Positions 17,825-26,318 of a stretch of 58,805 nucleotides of DNA are shown in pieces. The notes beneath the pieces are model-generated. The model saw nothing but the letters and a program-made list of their open reading frames with translations, did not search any database and had not been told where the DNA came from. This stretch comes from Deltaproteobacteria bacterium (GTDB lineage Bacteria; Desulfobacterota; Desulfarculia; Adiutricales; Adiutricaceae). Numbering within the stretch: the first letter of the stretch is position 1; each line of letters opens with the position of its first letter. The stretch covers positions 1 to 58,805 of the forward strand of contig JAISZC010000032.1 in NCBI GenBank assembly GCA_031269485.1, given 5' to 3'. The position numbers were made by a program, and so were the translations under genes.

Positions 17825-18853
17825 TTAGACGGTCACGGTTTCGCCTTCGATGGCCAAACGCACCTCGAGGTCGTGACCGGGGTAGAGCAGATTCGTGTAT
17901 GTGACGGTTTTACGCAGCATGTCGTAGAGCTTGGCGTCGCTGTAATACGGGTCATGATGAAAAAGAAAGAATTTTTTGACGTCAGCCTTCATGGCCATCT
18001 CAACCACCTTTAGGGGATTTGAATGACCCCAGCCTTCTTTGGTCATACTTTCTAGGTAGGTGTACTGCGTGTCGCTGATGAAGACGTCCGCGTCCTGGGC
18101 GAATCTGGTCAGTTCGACGCGGTTACGATCGCTGTCAGGCTCGGCGTCCACGAGCTCGTAGTCGGTGGCGAAGACCACGACGCGGTTGCGGACTTTGATT
18201 CTGAAAGCGAGCGAGCCGCCGGGGTGGGGCAGGGGCAGGGAGTCGATCGAAAAGGGCCCCGTCGTCAGGCCGTTGGCCGGAAAGCTGTGAAAGCGAATGT
18301 CGGCCCCGGCCTGCTGGAGGCTGACGGGAAAAAGCCGAGGGGAGGCTTGCTGGACGGTTAGGGCTTCTTTGATCCGCTCGCCATTTTCGCCGTAGACGTC
18401 GATGACGTTGCCGCAATGATAAGCCGGGCCGAAGAAGGGAAAGCCCTGGATGTGATCCCAATGCGTGTGGGTCAGCAGCAGCGTCAAATGGCGAGGGCGG
18501 TCGACGGCCAGCCGGTTGTGGAAGAGAGCCCCCTTGAGGTCGGCGGCGGCCATTAGCTCGGAAAGTTCGCAGCTTCCCGGGCCGGCGTGCAGGCTGCGCC
18601 CCAAGCCCACGATGCCGGTGCCGGCGTCGATGATCAAGACCTCGTCGCCTTCTCTTATTTCCAGGCAAGGGGTGTTGCCGCCGACCGTCGAGGCGGTCGA
18701 GGGCGGCAGCTCGTCGATGAAGGCGTCCAAATCCTGGGGGGCGGGCTGGCGCCGCAGAACGGTCTCCAGAGCCTCCTTGATTCGGTTTCTGATTTCGATT
18801 GGGGTGATGGGGCTGGGCAAAGAACCCCGCACTCCCCAGAATTTGATGTTCAT
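17825..18853 (-). CDS. Metallo-beta-lactamase-fold hydrolase
   Basis: The product has 342 residues. It begins MNIKFWGVRGSLPSP, typical of the metal-dependent hydrolase branch related to class II cyclic-nucleotide phosphodiesterase-like and PqqB-like proteins. The zinc motif is LTHTHWDHIQGFPFF (HxHxDH). Later metal ligands fit SDTQYT, GWGHSNP and LFHHDP. No signal peptide. The family often occurs with signalling domains, but the substrate is unknown. It starts 100 bases after the rny stop, so it may share that transcript. No clear ribosome site is seen before the ATG. Confidence 0.82.
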   Translation of the reverse strand: MNIKFWGVRGSLPSPITPIEIRNRIKEALETVLRRQPAPQDLDAFIDELPPSTASTVGGNTPCLEIREGDEVLIIDAGTGIVGLGRSLHAGPGSCELSELMAAADLKGALFHNRLAVDRPRHLTLLLTHTHWDHIQGFPFFGPAYHCGNVIDVYGENGERIKEALTVQQASPRLFPVSLQQAGADIRFHSFPANGLTTGPFSIDSLPLPHPGGSLAFRIKVRNRVVVFATDYELVDAEPDSDRNRVELTRFAQDADVFISDTQYTYLESMTKEGWGHSNPLKVVEMAMKADVKKFFLFHHDPYYSDAKLYDMLRKTVTYTNLLYPGHDLEVRLAIEGETVTV

Positions 18854-18953
18854 TTTAATTTAGATGTTAATAAGCTGTTTAAACATGTTGATGACGCTTA
18901 AGGTAAAAAAATTTATCCGTTCAAACCGTTCAGCCGACCAGAGCGGCGGCCGA

Positions 18954-20522
18954 TCATTTGGCCACGCCCACCGCTCTGGTCTCGCGGATGACCGTGACCT
19001 TGATCTGGCCGGGATAAACCATTTCCTTCTCAATTTGGCGGCAAATGTCGTTGGCCAACACCAAGGCCATGTCGTCGTTGACCTGTTCGCTGTTGACCAT
19101 GATGCGTATTTCCCGGCCGGCCTGGATGGCGTAGGTTTTGGAGATGCCGGCGTAGGAGTTGGCGATGCGTTCCAAATCCTCGAGCCGCTTGACGTACGTT
19201 TCCAGCATTTCGCGTCGGGCGCCGGGCCGCGCGCCCGAGAGGGAGTCCGCGGCCTGGACGAGCACGTCGAGAATGGTTTCCGGATGGACGTCCTCATGGT
19301 GGGCCATGATGGCGTGGACCACGGCCGGGCTTTCGCCGAAGCGCTTGGCCAGCTCGGCGCCGATGAGGCCGTGAGGTCCTTCGACTTCGTGGTCGACGGC
19401 CTTGCCGATGTCGTGCAGCAGGCCGGCCCGCTTGGCCTGCTTGACGTTTTGGCCCAGTTCGGCGGCCATGATGCCGCACAGGAAGGCCACCTCCATGGAA
19501 TGCTGCAGCACGTTTTGGGCGTAGCTGGTGCGGTACTTGAGCTTGCCCAGGATCTTGATCAGCTCGTGATGGATGCCGTGGACGCCCACGTCGAAGGCCG
19601 CCTCCTTGCCGATTTCCTTCAAGGAAAGCTCCATCTCCTCGCTGACCTTGGCCACCACCTCCTCGATGCGGGCCGGGTGGATGCGGCCGTCGACGATCAG
19701 GCGCTCGAGCGACTGGCGGGCTATCTCCCGCCTGATGGGCGAAAAGCTCGACAAGATGACGGCCTCGGGGGTGTCGTCGACGATGAGATCCACGCCCGTG
19801 GCGGCCTCAATGGCCCGGATGTTGCGGCCCTCGCGGCCGATGATGCGGCCCTTCATCTCCTCGTTGGGCAGATTGACCACCGAGATGGTGTGCTCGGCCA
19901 CGAAGTCCCCGGAGTAGCGTTTGACGGCCAAGGCCAAAATTTCCTTGGACTTCCGGTCGGCCAGCTCGCGGGTCTCGGCCTCGATGCGCCGGATGAGCCG
20001 TCCGCCCTCGTGGCGGGCCTCCTCCTCCATCCTGGAGAGCAGCAACTCCTTGGCTTCGGCGCAGGTCAGCTGGGCCACCCGCTCAAGGCGAGCGGTCTGC
20101 TCCCGGTGCAAGGCCTCGAGTTCCTCGGCCTTCAGGGCGTTGGCCTTGTCCTGCTTGACCAGCTCGTTTTCGTTGCGGGCCGCTTCGGCCTCGCGGAGGG
20201 CCAAGGCTTCGGAACGTCGCTCGAAATGCTCTTCCTTTTGACTTAATCGGTCTTCTTGTCTTTTTTGTTCTAAACGCCTCCCATTCATCTCTTTTTCAAA
20301 TTCATTTTTCATTTGAAAGATCAGATCCTGACCTTGCAAATGAGCTTCTTTTTTAATATTTACTGCGTCTCGTTGTGCATCTTGAATAATTTTTTGTGCA
20401 TAAGACTCTATATCGTTAATTTTAGTTTCTATTAACCTTTTTTTCCACCAAAACCCAATAAGAAAGCCAATAATAAGGGAAATGGCCGTTATGCAGGCCT
20501 CCATAGGGTAACTTATGGTCAT
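18954..20522 (-). CDS. rny: Ribonuclease Y
   Basis: Membrane-bound endoribonuclease that starts mRNA decay. From the ATG at 20522 (GGAG six bases upstream) the product has 522 residues; the frame is open 16 codons further. An N-terminal membrane helix ([16 protein letters not shown]) is followed by a long coiled coil to about residue 190, a KH domain ([17 protein letters not shown]) and an HD domain ([12 protein letters not shown], then HHEDVHPE). Length and order match the family. The first 90 codons are AT-rich compared with the rest. It follows zapB and zapA, a gene order seen in related bacteria. Confidence 0.95.
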   Translation of the reverse strand: MTISYPMEACITAISLIIGFLIGFWWKKRLIETKINDIESYAQKIIQDAQRDAVNIKKEAHLQGQDLIFQMKNEFEKEMNGRRLEQKRQEDRLSQKEEHFERRSEALALREAEAARNENELVKQDKANALKAEELEALHREQTARLERVAQLTCAEAKELLLSRMEEEARHEGGRLIRRIEAETRELADRKSKEILALAVKRYSGDFVAEHTISVVNLPNEEMKGRIIGREGRNIRAIEAATGVDLIVDDTPEAVILSSFSPIRREIARQSLERLIVDGRIHPARIEEVVAKVSEEMELSLKEIGKEAAFDVGVHGIHHELIKILGKLKYRTSYAQNVLQHSMEVAFLCGIMAAELGQNVKQAKRAGLLHDIGKAVDHEVEGPHGLIGAELAKRFGESPAVVHAIMAHHEDVHPETILDVLVQAADSLSGARPGARREMLETYVKRLEDLERIANSYAGISKTYAIQAGREIRIMVNSEQVNDDMALVLANDICRQIEKEMVYPGQIKVTVIRETRAVGVAK

Positions 20523-20524
20523 TT

Positions 20525-20677
20525 CGGCTCCACATATATATACGATCCTCTGAGCTGCTGGAGAATTCAACCGGGCATCCAGGCAGGGTTATGGGACCAG
20601 GACGCATATATGTTCGACCGGCAGCGGAGCGGGACCGGGCAACCAGGGGAGAACGGTCGGGCGCGGGTGGCGCGTCG
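20525..20677 (-). ncRNA. Possible 6S RNA-like structured RNA between zapA and rny
   Basis: The 150-base gap between zapA and rny on the minus strand can form a long imperfect stem: CATATATGCG-TCCT (near 20614-20600) against AGGAT-CGTATATATATG (near 20549-20532), enclosing a C-rich loop region. In many proteobacteria the 6S RNA gene lies next to zapA, and I infer this from position and shape. The gap is a little short for a usual 6S RNA of about 180 bases, so the 5' end would overlap zapA. It could also be a leader structure of rny. Confidence 0.3.
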
Positions 20678-21043
20678 TCACGACTCCAGGCTATCGTCAA
20701 TGAAGGAGGTCATCTCCTGAACACGTTTCTCGGCTTCGGTCGCCGAATCGGTCAGGCTGGCCAAGGCGCGTCGGCAACGGATCAGCTCGCGGGCCAAGCG
20801 GAAGGCGGCGTGAGCGGCGAGGTCCATTTCATGGCTCAGGGCCGCCCGGCGGCTCGCCTCTTGAGCTTCCGCGGCGATCAAGGCCGCGATGTCCGCGACG
20901 AGCGCAGGGCTGTTGCTTTTGAAACGGTAGTCGCGACCGAATATTTTGACCGTCACGACGGTCAGTTCGACGTCTTCCGTCCGCCGCCGGCCGGGCTGGT
21001 CATTGGGGCCGGGCTGATATTTGGGAGAGCGGAGGAAATCCAT
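20678..21043 (-). CDS. zapA: Cell division protein ZapA
   Basis: Promotes bundling of FtsZ at the division ring. From the ATG at 21043 (GAGG upstream) the product has 121 residues; in-frame starts at 21064 and 21085 would lengthen it. The core VKIFGRDYRFKSNSP is the ZapA beta-sheet start. A long helix follows, rich in Ala, Arg and Glu, as needed for the coiled coil. A charged N-terminal extension of about 25 residues precedes the core. It lies between zapB and rny on the minus strand, which supports the call. Confidence 0.82.
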   Translation of the reverse strand: MDFLRSPKYQPGPNDQPGRRRTEDVELTVVTVKIFGRDYRFKSNSPALVADIAALIAAEAQEASRRAALSHEMDLAAHAAFRLARELIRCRRALASLTDSATEAEKRVQEMTSFIDDSLES

Positions 21044-21200
21044 TTCGTCGTCCTCTCCCGTCATTAATTTTGGAAAAGGCCCCAAAAAGCGTCCAACGCC
21101 CAGCGGGCGAAGCCGTCGAACTTGACGTCCTGCCGGCGCGTGCCGGCGGCGCCAAGGCTGAAGGCGGCCTCTTGGACAGCCGGCCGTCAGCGACGAATTA

Positions 21201-21413
21201 TTACTCTAAACGTCCTAGAAGAGCGTCCACCCGCTCTAAAACTAATCGTCGCTCGTCTACTAAGGCAGCTATGCGCTTTTTAGCTTCTTCAAGCTGGCTT
21301 TTTACCGTTTCCAGCTCGCGTCCTAGGGTTTGATTTTGCTTTTCAGCGGCGGCCTTTTTTTCCAGCAGGATCGTGACCTTCTTTTCTAAAAGCTCAAATT
21401 TAGCAAAATCCAT
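21201..21413 (-). CDS. zapB: ZapB-like coiled-coil cell division protein
   Basis: The product has 70 residues and is almost wholly coiled coil, from FELLEKKVTILLEKK to RLVLERVDALLGRLE, with heptad Leu/Ile/Val. Size, composition and position directly before zapA fit ZapB, which links ZapA to the division ring. The gene is more AT-rich than its surroundings. The identification rests on synteny and coiled-coil character, since the family has few fixed residues. Confidence 0.75.
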   Translation of the reverse strand: MDFAKFELLEKKVTILLEKKAAAEKQNQTLGRELETVKSQLEEAKKRIAALVDERRLVLERVDALLGRLE

Positions 21414-21824
21414 AAATGCCTCTTCGCCGGGTCTCTAAAAACCGGAAGCGTCGCCCGCGGCGCGGAAAACTCAGGCGTTCGGCCCTCGGCAGGGCGGCCA
21501 AGGCGGCAAGCTCGACAAGCTCAGGCGGACGCCTGGTTGGCGAACCAAGGAACCTCGGGCCGAACTGGCGAAAAAAGACCGTCGCGGTCAAGCCTTAAGC
21601 CAACGACGCTCTTGGGTTCGAGGAGCGCCCAATCGCAGCTTGAATCAATTCAACTAAATTTATATCACACATCGGGGGATAGAGCCAGAGTCAATTTCAG
21701 GCGCCGGCGCGTTTCGCCAGGGCGGCGCGGCGGCCGAGCGACGGGCGAAAAGGGGCCGGGCCGCTGGGGCCAGGCGAGGACCGCAGGCCAAGGCGGCCGG
21801 GGAAACAGGGTCGGCGGGCTGACG
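21414..21824. other. Intergenic region upstream of zapB
   Basis: No gene was recognised in this 410-base stretch. An AT-rich segment at about 21640-21680 may hold the zapB promoter, but no -35/-10 pair with good spacing stands out. Confidence 0.45.
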
Positions 21825-22946
21825 TCAGCCGACCGCCGACAAGCTGGTCAAGGCCGCCTCCAGCAGGAGTTCGGCCTTGGTCCCGTCCTCGGGGAAGGCG
21901 ACTTGGGCTTGGTGATAGACGAAGCTGACCCGGCCGCTGCGGGTGGGGATGGGCCAGTCGCTGAGGCGTTTTTGGAACAACAGCAGCGTCTTTTCCAGCG
22001 TCTGGCGTTCCGAGGCCGGCGCGGCCAGGGCGAACAGCCCGTAGGACACGTGCCCCAGCTCCCAGTCCGGGCCGGAATGCTGCAAAAGTTGCTGGGCCAA
22101 GGACCTCAGCAGGCTGCGGGCGTCCTCTTGGTTGTGGGCCGCCGCGAAGCGCCCCAGGCCCGAGACGCTTAGCAGGGTCAGCGTCACGCTCTGGCCCTGG
22201 ACGCCGAAGAGATTGACGAGGCGCTCCAGCCGCTCGATGAAATAGCTGCGGTGCGGCAGGCCAGTCTGGGGGTCGAGGCGGCTGAGCTCGACCACCCGGC
22301 TGGTGAGGCGGTCCTGATGCAGGTGGGCCGCCAGACGCAGGGCCAGACAGTCGAGAAAGCTCAGCTGCTCCGCGGCGAGCGTTTTTCCGTCCGAGCCGGC
22401 CAGCAGGAGGCTGCCGCGCAAGGTTTGGTTGGAAATCAGCGGCCAGCCGTAGAAAGAGGTGGCGTTTTTGAGCGGATCGCCTGGATGGAAGATGGAGGCG
22501 ACTTTTTCGGCGCCGGTCAGGGTCGGCAGAGCCAAGGCGTCGAGCTTGACGTGGACCCAGCCGGCCAGGCCGGAGTCGATGGGGTGGCGCAGGGCCAATT
22601 TAGGCTGTTGCGGCTGGTGGGCCAAGATGACGAAATGAGTCGGATCGCCTGGGAGCATTTCGGTCAGAAAGGCCCACGTCAGACCTGAAAAGGACAAAAT
22701 AAGACTGAGAATGTTCTGGCTCCAAGCGTTTTCCGAATCTTGCGGGCTTAAGATCTCTTCCACGCGCGGCCAGATGGCCAAAAAGTCGCCTGACATAATC
22801 GCTTCGTCCAAGGGCGACGCCGGCGTCTTTTGTCCTCTTTCGTTGAGGCGGCTCAAGACTTTGTCTAGGCCTTGGCCCATTTGGCGCAGCAAGCCGGGAT
22901 TTTCGTCCGGAACGGGCTTGGAGCGGGATTTTTTTTTGGACGTCAT
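21825..22946 (-). CDS. GAF plus degenerate GGDEF-domain protein
   Basis: From the ATG at 22946 (GAGGTGG seven bases upstream) the product has 373 residues. After a Lys-rich start, residues 70-210 resemble a GAF domain (FYGWPLISNQTLRGSLLLAG). Residues 220-370 start like a diguanylate cyclase (LDPQTGLPHRSYFIERLERL), but where the GGDEF catalytic loop should stand the sequence reads GHVSYGLFALA. It is probably inactive as a cyclase and may act as a c-di-GMP or partner-binding module. It follows rplI by 158 bases on the same strand; in related genomes dnaB often sits there. The loss of the motif is visible; the role is unknown. Confidence 0.72.
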   Translation of the reverse strand: MTSKKKSRSKPVPDENPGLLRQMGQGLDKVLSRLNERGQKTPASPLDEAIMSGDFLAIWPRVEEILSPQDSENAWSQNILSLILSFSGLTWAFLTEMLPGDPTHFVILAHQPQQPKLALRHPIDSGLAGWVHVKLDALALPTLTGAEKVASIFHPGDPLKNATSFYGWPLISNQTLRGSLLLAGSDGKTLAAEQLSFLDCLALRLAAHLHQDRLTSRVVELSRLDPQTGLPHRSYFIERLERLVNLFGVQGQSVTLTLLSVSGLGRFAAAHNQEDARSLLRSLAQQLLQHSGPDWELGHVSYGLFALAAPASERQTLEKTLLLFQKRLSDWPIPTRSGRVSFVYHQAQVAFPEDGTKAELLLEAALTSLSAVG

Positions 22947-23104
22947 GACGGGCCACCTCAACCGAGGTCCGAAGCTTGCGCCTCTTAGGCCGATCTGGCC
23001 GCGGCCGCCGAGGCCCAAGAGCGTTCGGCGGCCGATCAGGCCTCCGAGACGCGCCGGCTGGAGCCGAGCCGTCTCAGGCGGCCTTTCAGGGCGGCGGCGG
23101 AGAT

Positions 23105-23626
23105 TTAGTCGGCGGGGGCCTCCGGAACTTCAGCCGCCGCTTCGGCCGAAGCCGTCTCTTGGGCGGGCTCCTTGGCTGGCGTCCCCTCGGCCAAGACCTT
23201 GACCTTAAAGGCGGCCAGCACTTCGGGGTGGAGCCTCAAAGAGACCTCAAAATCGCCCACGGTCTTGATGGGCTCGGCGAGGCGCAGGCGCTTGCGGTCG
23301 ATGGTCAGCCCCGCGGCCGCGGCCGCCTCCACCAAATCTTGGGGCGTGACGGCCCCGTAGAGCTTGCCTTTGTCGCCGGCCTTGCGGACCAACGTCAGCG
23401 CCACGCCCGCCAGCCGGGCTTTAAAATCCAGGGCCTGGTCCTTGGCTTCCTTGGCCCGGGCCTCGAACTCGGCCCTTTTTCTGGCCATGGACTTGAGGTT
23501 GGCGGGCGTGGCCGCCAAGGCCGAGCCGTTGGGCAGCAAATAATTTCGGGCGTAGCCGGGGGCCACCGTGAGGACTTGCCCGGTCAGCCCGAGATTGGCC
23601 ACGTCCTTGGTAAGGATGATATCCAT
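23105..23626 (-). CDS. rplI: 50S ribosomal protein L9
   Basis: The product has 173 residues. It starts MDIILTKDVANLGLTGQ and has the L9 signature region around VAPGYARNYLLPNG. The long central helix and the C-terminal domain (KLYGAVTPQDLVEA) follow. The last 25 residues are an Ala/Glu/Pro-rich extension beyond the usual L9 end. It is third in rpsF-rpsR-rplI, 16 bases after rpsR. Confidence 0.97.
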   Translation of the reverse strand: MDIILTKDVANLGLTGQVLTVAPGYARNYLLPNGSALAATPANLKSMARKRAEFEARAKEAKDQALDFKARLAGVALTLVRKAGDKGKLYGAVTPQDLVEAAAAAGLTIDRKRLRLAEPIKTVGDFEVSLRLHPEVLAAFKVKVLAEGTPAKEPAQETASAEAAAEVPEAPAD

Positions 23627-23642
23627 GTCTCAGCGCCTCCGC

Positions 23643-23939
23643 TCAATATTGGACGGACGGCACCATGGCCGTGTAGGGCAGCAGGGCCATGTACCGGGCC
23701 CGCAGGATGGTCTTGGTCAGGAGCCTTTGATGCTTGGCGCAGTTGCCGCTGATGCGCCGCGGCACAATCTTGCCGCGCTCGGTGACGAAGGGCCTGATGG
23801 TTTTGACGTCCTTGTAGTCGACGTTGGCTATGTGATCGGCGCAGAAACGACACACCTTGCGGCGGTGGTAGGGCTTCTTCTTGGGTCGCGAACGGCGCGC
23901 CGCGCCCCGGTCGTCTGAACCGCTTCCGTGTTCGGCCAT
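23643..23939 (-). CDS. rpsR: 30S ribosomal protein S18
   Basis: The product has 98 residues. The core has [17 protein letters not shown], then [20 protein letters not shown], typical of S18 with cysteines retained at the N-terminal zinc-like site. A basic N-terminal extension of about 20 residues precedes it. The ATG at 23939 has GAGGAGAA upstream. It lies between rpsF and rplI, and S18 pairs with S6 on the 30S platform. Confidence 0.97.
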   Translation of the reverse strand: MAEHGSGSDDRGAARRSRPKKKPYHRRKVCRFCADHIANVDYKDVKTIRPFVTERGKIVPRRISGNCAKHQRLLTKTILRARYMALLPYTAMVPSVQY

Positions 23940-23951
23940 CTCGAATTCTCC

Positions 23952-24431
23952 TCAGTTCGCCTCGGCGGCGGTTTCTGCGCTCTGATCGTCGGAGTCGTCT
24001 TCGGCCGGGGCGTCGGCCTCGTCGGCCGGCTCGTCGGCCGCGGCGACCGGGGCGGCCTTGGCGGCCTCGGACTTTTCGCCTGGCGAAGCCGCGCTGGCCA
24101 AACGCTCCAGCACGGCCTTCAAGCTGTCCTCGGTGAAGTTCTTGTCCAGCACCAAGGTCAAAAATTTGAAGACCTGCTCGTCGATCTTCAGCTGACGCTC
24201 CAATTCGGCGGACACAGCCGCCTCGGCGCGGTAATCGTACAGCAAGTAGTAGCCGAAGAGCTCCTTGCGCACCGGGTAGGCCAGCCTGCGGCGGCCCCAC
24301 TCGTCGAGGCGCACGATTTGGCCCTTGCCGGCGGTCAGGATGCTGTCGACCTTGCTTTTGAAGGCTTCGAGCTTGTCGGCGGCCAAATTGGGCGAGAGCA
24401 GAACGAGAGTCTCGTACCTTCTAAAATGCAT
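23952..24431 (-). CDS. rpsF: 30S ribosomal protein S6
   Basis: The product has 159 residues. It starts MHFRRYETLVLLSPNL and has the S6 region WGRRRLAYPVRKELFGYYLLYDY. The C-terminal 55 residues are an acidic Ala/Asp/Glu tail of low complexity, longer than in many S6 proteins. GAGGAG lies upstream of the ATG at 24431. First gene of the S6-S18-L9 operon, with a strong promoter about 180 bases upstream. Confidence 0.97.
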   Translation of the reverse strand: MHFRRYETLVLLSPNLAADKLEAFKSKVDSILTAGKGQIVRLDEWGRRRLAYPVRKELFGYYLLYDYRAEAAVSAELERQLKIDEQVFKFLTLVLDKNFTEDSLKAVLERLASAASPGEKSEAAKAAPVAAADEPADEADAPAEDDSDDQSAETAAEAN

Positions 24432-25476
24432 TTAGTTCTCCTCATGGACTTAAAGACTTAAAGGCCCCGTCGGCGTTGACCGAACGGAGCGAGGGGAGTC
24501 CGCGTTCCAGGGCGCGGAGGCGCCGTCGGCCGCGCGCGCGGCCGCGTCGCTGGCCTCGGCCGAGCCGCCCGGAGGGGGCGGGAGCCGCGACGGTTTGGTC
24601 CCGGTCAGGGACGGAAGAATATAGCCTTTTCCCAGCCGCAAGTCAAGCTGAATTAAGGGCGAAAATCGTCAAGGCCGCCGCGGCGGCCTGGCGTGGCCCG
24701 ACGCCTGCGTGCCGCGGCCCGGACCAAATTTGACCTTTTAGCAAAAACCTCCTTTTCAACTTGACGGCTCAATAATCTTTTACAATAGGCCTTAAAACTT
24801 GATAATTTTGGCCAAATTTAATTTTTTAATAATCAAATTTTATCTTATTTTATACGTTTTATCTTAATTAAAATCTATTAATTAATTAAGCTTTATATTA
24901 TTTTTTAAAATATTGTCACTATCATTATTAATCTTTAATGAATTTATTTTCCAAAATATTATTTTTATCGTTATAATTTATATGAAAACTTATTATAAAA
25001 CTGCTATAGCTTGATAATTAGTAATAAATAGTGCATATAATGTCAAATAAATACTTATATTTTCTAATATAGCAACTTTCTATATATTTAATAGACTTCA
25101 TTTATGGCTTAAATATTACACATTATGTTCAACTTAATAATTATAACGTGATGATATTAAAAAAAAGACTGGGCTCGGCCGCGACCCGACGGTCGAGATT
25201 CCCGCGAGATTGCGCAGGTCGGCGATTTTTTCGGAAACTGCGCGCGCGTTCGTCTTTGAAGGCGGTCGTGGCGGTCTCAGGGCCAGGGCGGCGCCTGCCC
25301 GGAGCGCGGCCTCGGACGGCCGAGCGGGGCTGGCCGGCGGCCGGAACTTGCGAGGAACCTTTAGTCTTTTCCCGGAACATAGTATACTTCTGCCGTTGAC
25401 CCTTTGCCCGGCCTTCGCGGCCGCGAGGCAAAGCCGCCGTTTCCCCGTCTGGCGACGCGGCCGGATTGGTGCAAGC
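24432..25476. other. Intergenic region with very AT-rich core between rpsF and a divergent gene
   Basis: About 1 kb. Bases 24432-24611 are the rpsF leader and 24618-24646 its promoter. From about 24740 to 25150 the sequence turns abruptly AT-rich, with no open frame of note and no repeat array. From 25160 it is GC-rich again and precedes the gene at 25477. Long minus-strand frames at 25134-25791 mirror that gene and are not believed. Confidence 0.6.
24618..24646 (-). promoter_or_regulatory. Sigma-70 promoter of the rpsF-rpsR-rplI operon
   Basis: On the minus strand, TTGACT (24646-24641), 17 bases, then TATATT (24623-24618). Both boxes are close to consensus with ideal spacing. Transcription would start near 24611, giving a leader of about 180 bases before rpsF. 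That leader is GC-rich and could hold S6:S18 autoregulation, though I could not prove the structure. Confidence 0.75.
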
Positions 25477-26106
25477 ATGTTTCGAAGAGCTCCACGCCTC
25501 AGATATCGTCGGCCGAGGCCCTGGCGCAAGGTCGCTTGGGCGGTCTTGGCGCTCTTGGTCGCCGCTTCGGCCGCGGTCGGCCTGCATTGGTTGCGGGAGC
25601 GCCGCGTGGTCGAGGCCGACGCGGTCCGCGTCGACGTCTTGTTGGACCCTGCGGCTCCCCAGACGGCGGTCCGGCTTGAGGACGGGGGAACGGACGTCGA
25701 GGCGCCCGTGATTTCCGTCCGGAAGGCTTTGGAAGGCGTCATGACCGCCTGGGTCGAGGGGCTGGTCGCCGGGGATTTTTCCAGCTTTCACCGCCTAATC
25801 TCGCCTTCTTGGCAGGCCAAGGACGATCCGGCCCGGCTGTGGGAGTCATATCGGGTTCTGGCGCCTTATCGGGACGACTTGCAGTTTTTTCCGACCCGCG
25901 GCAAGCTGACCTTGCTGGAGTCCAGGCCGCTGTCGGCCGCTCCGGCGGCCTCCGCGACGGTCAGGGATTCTCTGGGCCCCGAAAGCCCTTGGCTGGTCGC
26001 GGGCGAATGGCGGGTGGGCAAGACCGCCTTGGGCTTCACGCTGGTGATGAGCTTCGAGGGAGATCAGTGGCGGCCTTTGCGCCTGGTGCTGGAAATATAC
26101 GTTTGA
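25477..26106 (+). CDS. Membrane-anchored protein of unknown function (DUF4864-like)
   Basis: From the ATG at 25477 the product has 209 residues. An Arg-rich start (FRRAPRLRYRRPRPWRK) is followed by one membrane helix (VAWAVLALLVAASAAVGL), so the rest is probably outside the cytoplasmic membrane. Residues 95-205 resemble a small NTF2-like or DUF4864-type domain: LEGVMTAWVEGLVAGDFSSF and ISPSWQAKDD, ending in beta strands such as WRVGKTALGFTLVM. The frame is open upstream to 25210, but that part is not protein-like. The 3' end holds a short repeat, CGTTTGAAGCGGC, that recurs just past the stop. It stands alone on the plus strand. Confidence 0.6.
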   Translation: MFRRAPRLRYRRPRPWRKVAWAVLALLVAASAAVGLHWLRERRVVEADAVRVDVLLDPAAPQTAVRLEDGGTDVEAPVISVRKALEGVMTAWVEGLVAGDFSSFHRLISPSWQAKDDPARLWESYRVLAPYRDDLQFFPTRGKLTLLESRPLSAAPAASATVRDSLGPESPWLVAGEWRVGKTALGFTLVMSFEGDQWRPLRLVLEIYV

Positions 26107-26318
26107 AGCGGCCTGGAAATGCACGTTTGAAGCGGCGTGGCTCCGGCGCGGCCGAAGCGCGGCTCAAGAAGAAGTCTTGGAAGACTGCGGAGCGAGGCGG
26201 CCTCAAGCTCCGTCGGGGGTCAGGCGTCGCTTGGGGGCGGCTTGAGCGTTTTAGGGACGCTCGCGGCCGGGCCGTTCGGGGGCGGCCTGGCCGCGGCGGT
26301 CCGCGGCCTCGTTGGACC

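Noticed and set aside
18864-20246. A 460-codon plus-strand frame opposite rny
   Set aside because: Antisense frame to RNase Y, rich in Gly/Asp/His, with no recognisable fold.
25134-25791. Two minus-strand frames of about 200 codons
   Set aside because: They lie opposite the membrane-anchored plus-strand gene at 25477, run out into the AT-rich stretch, and have no domain.
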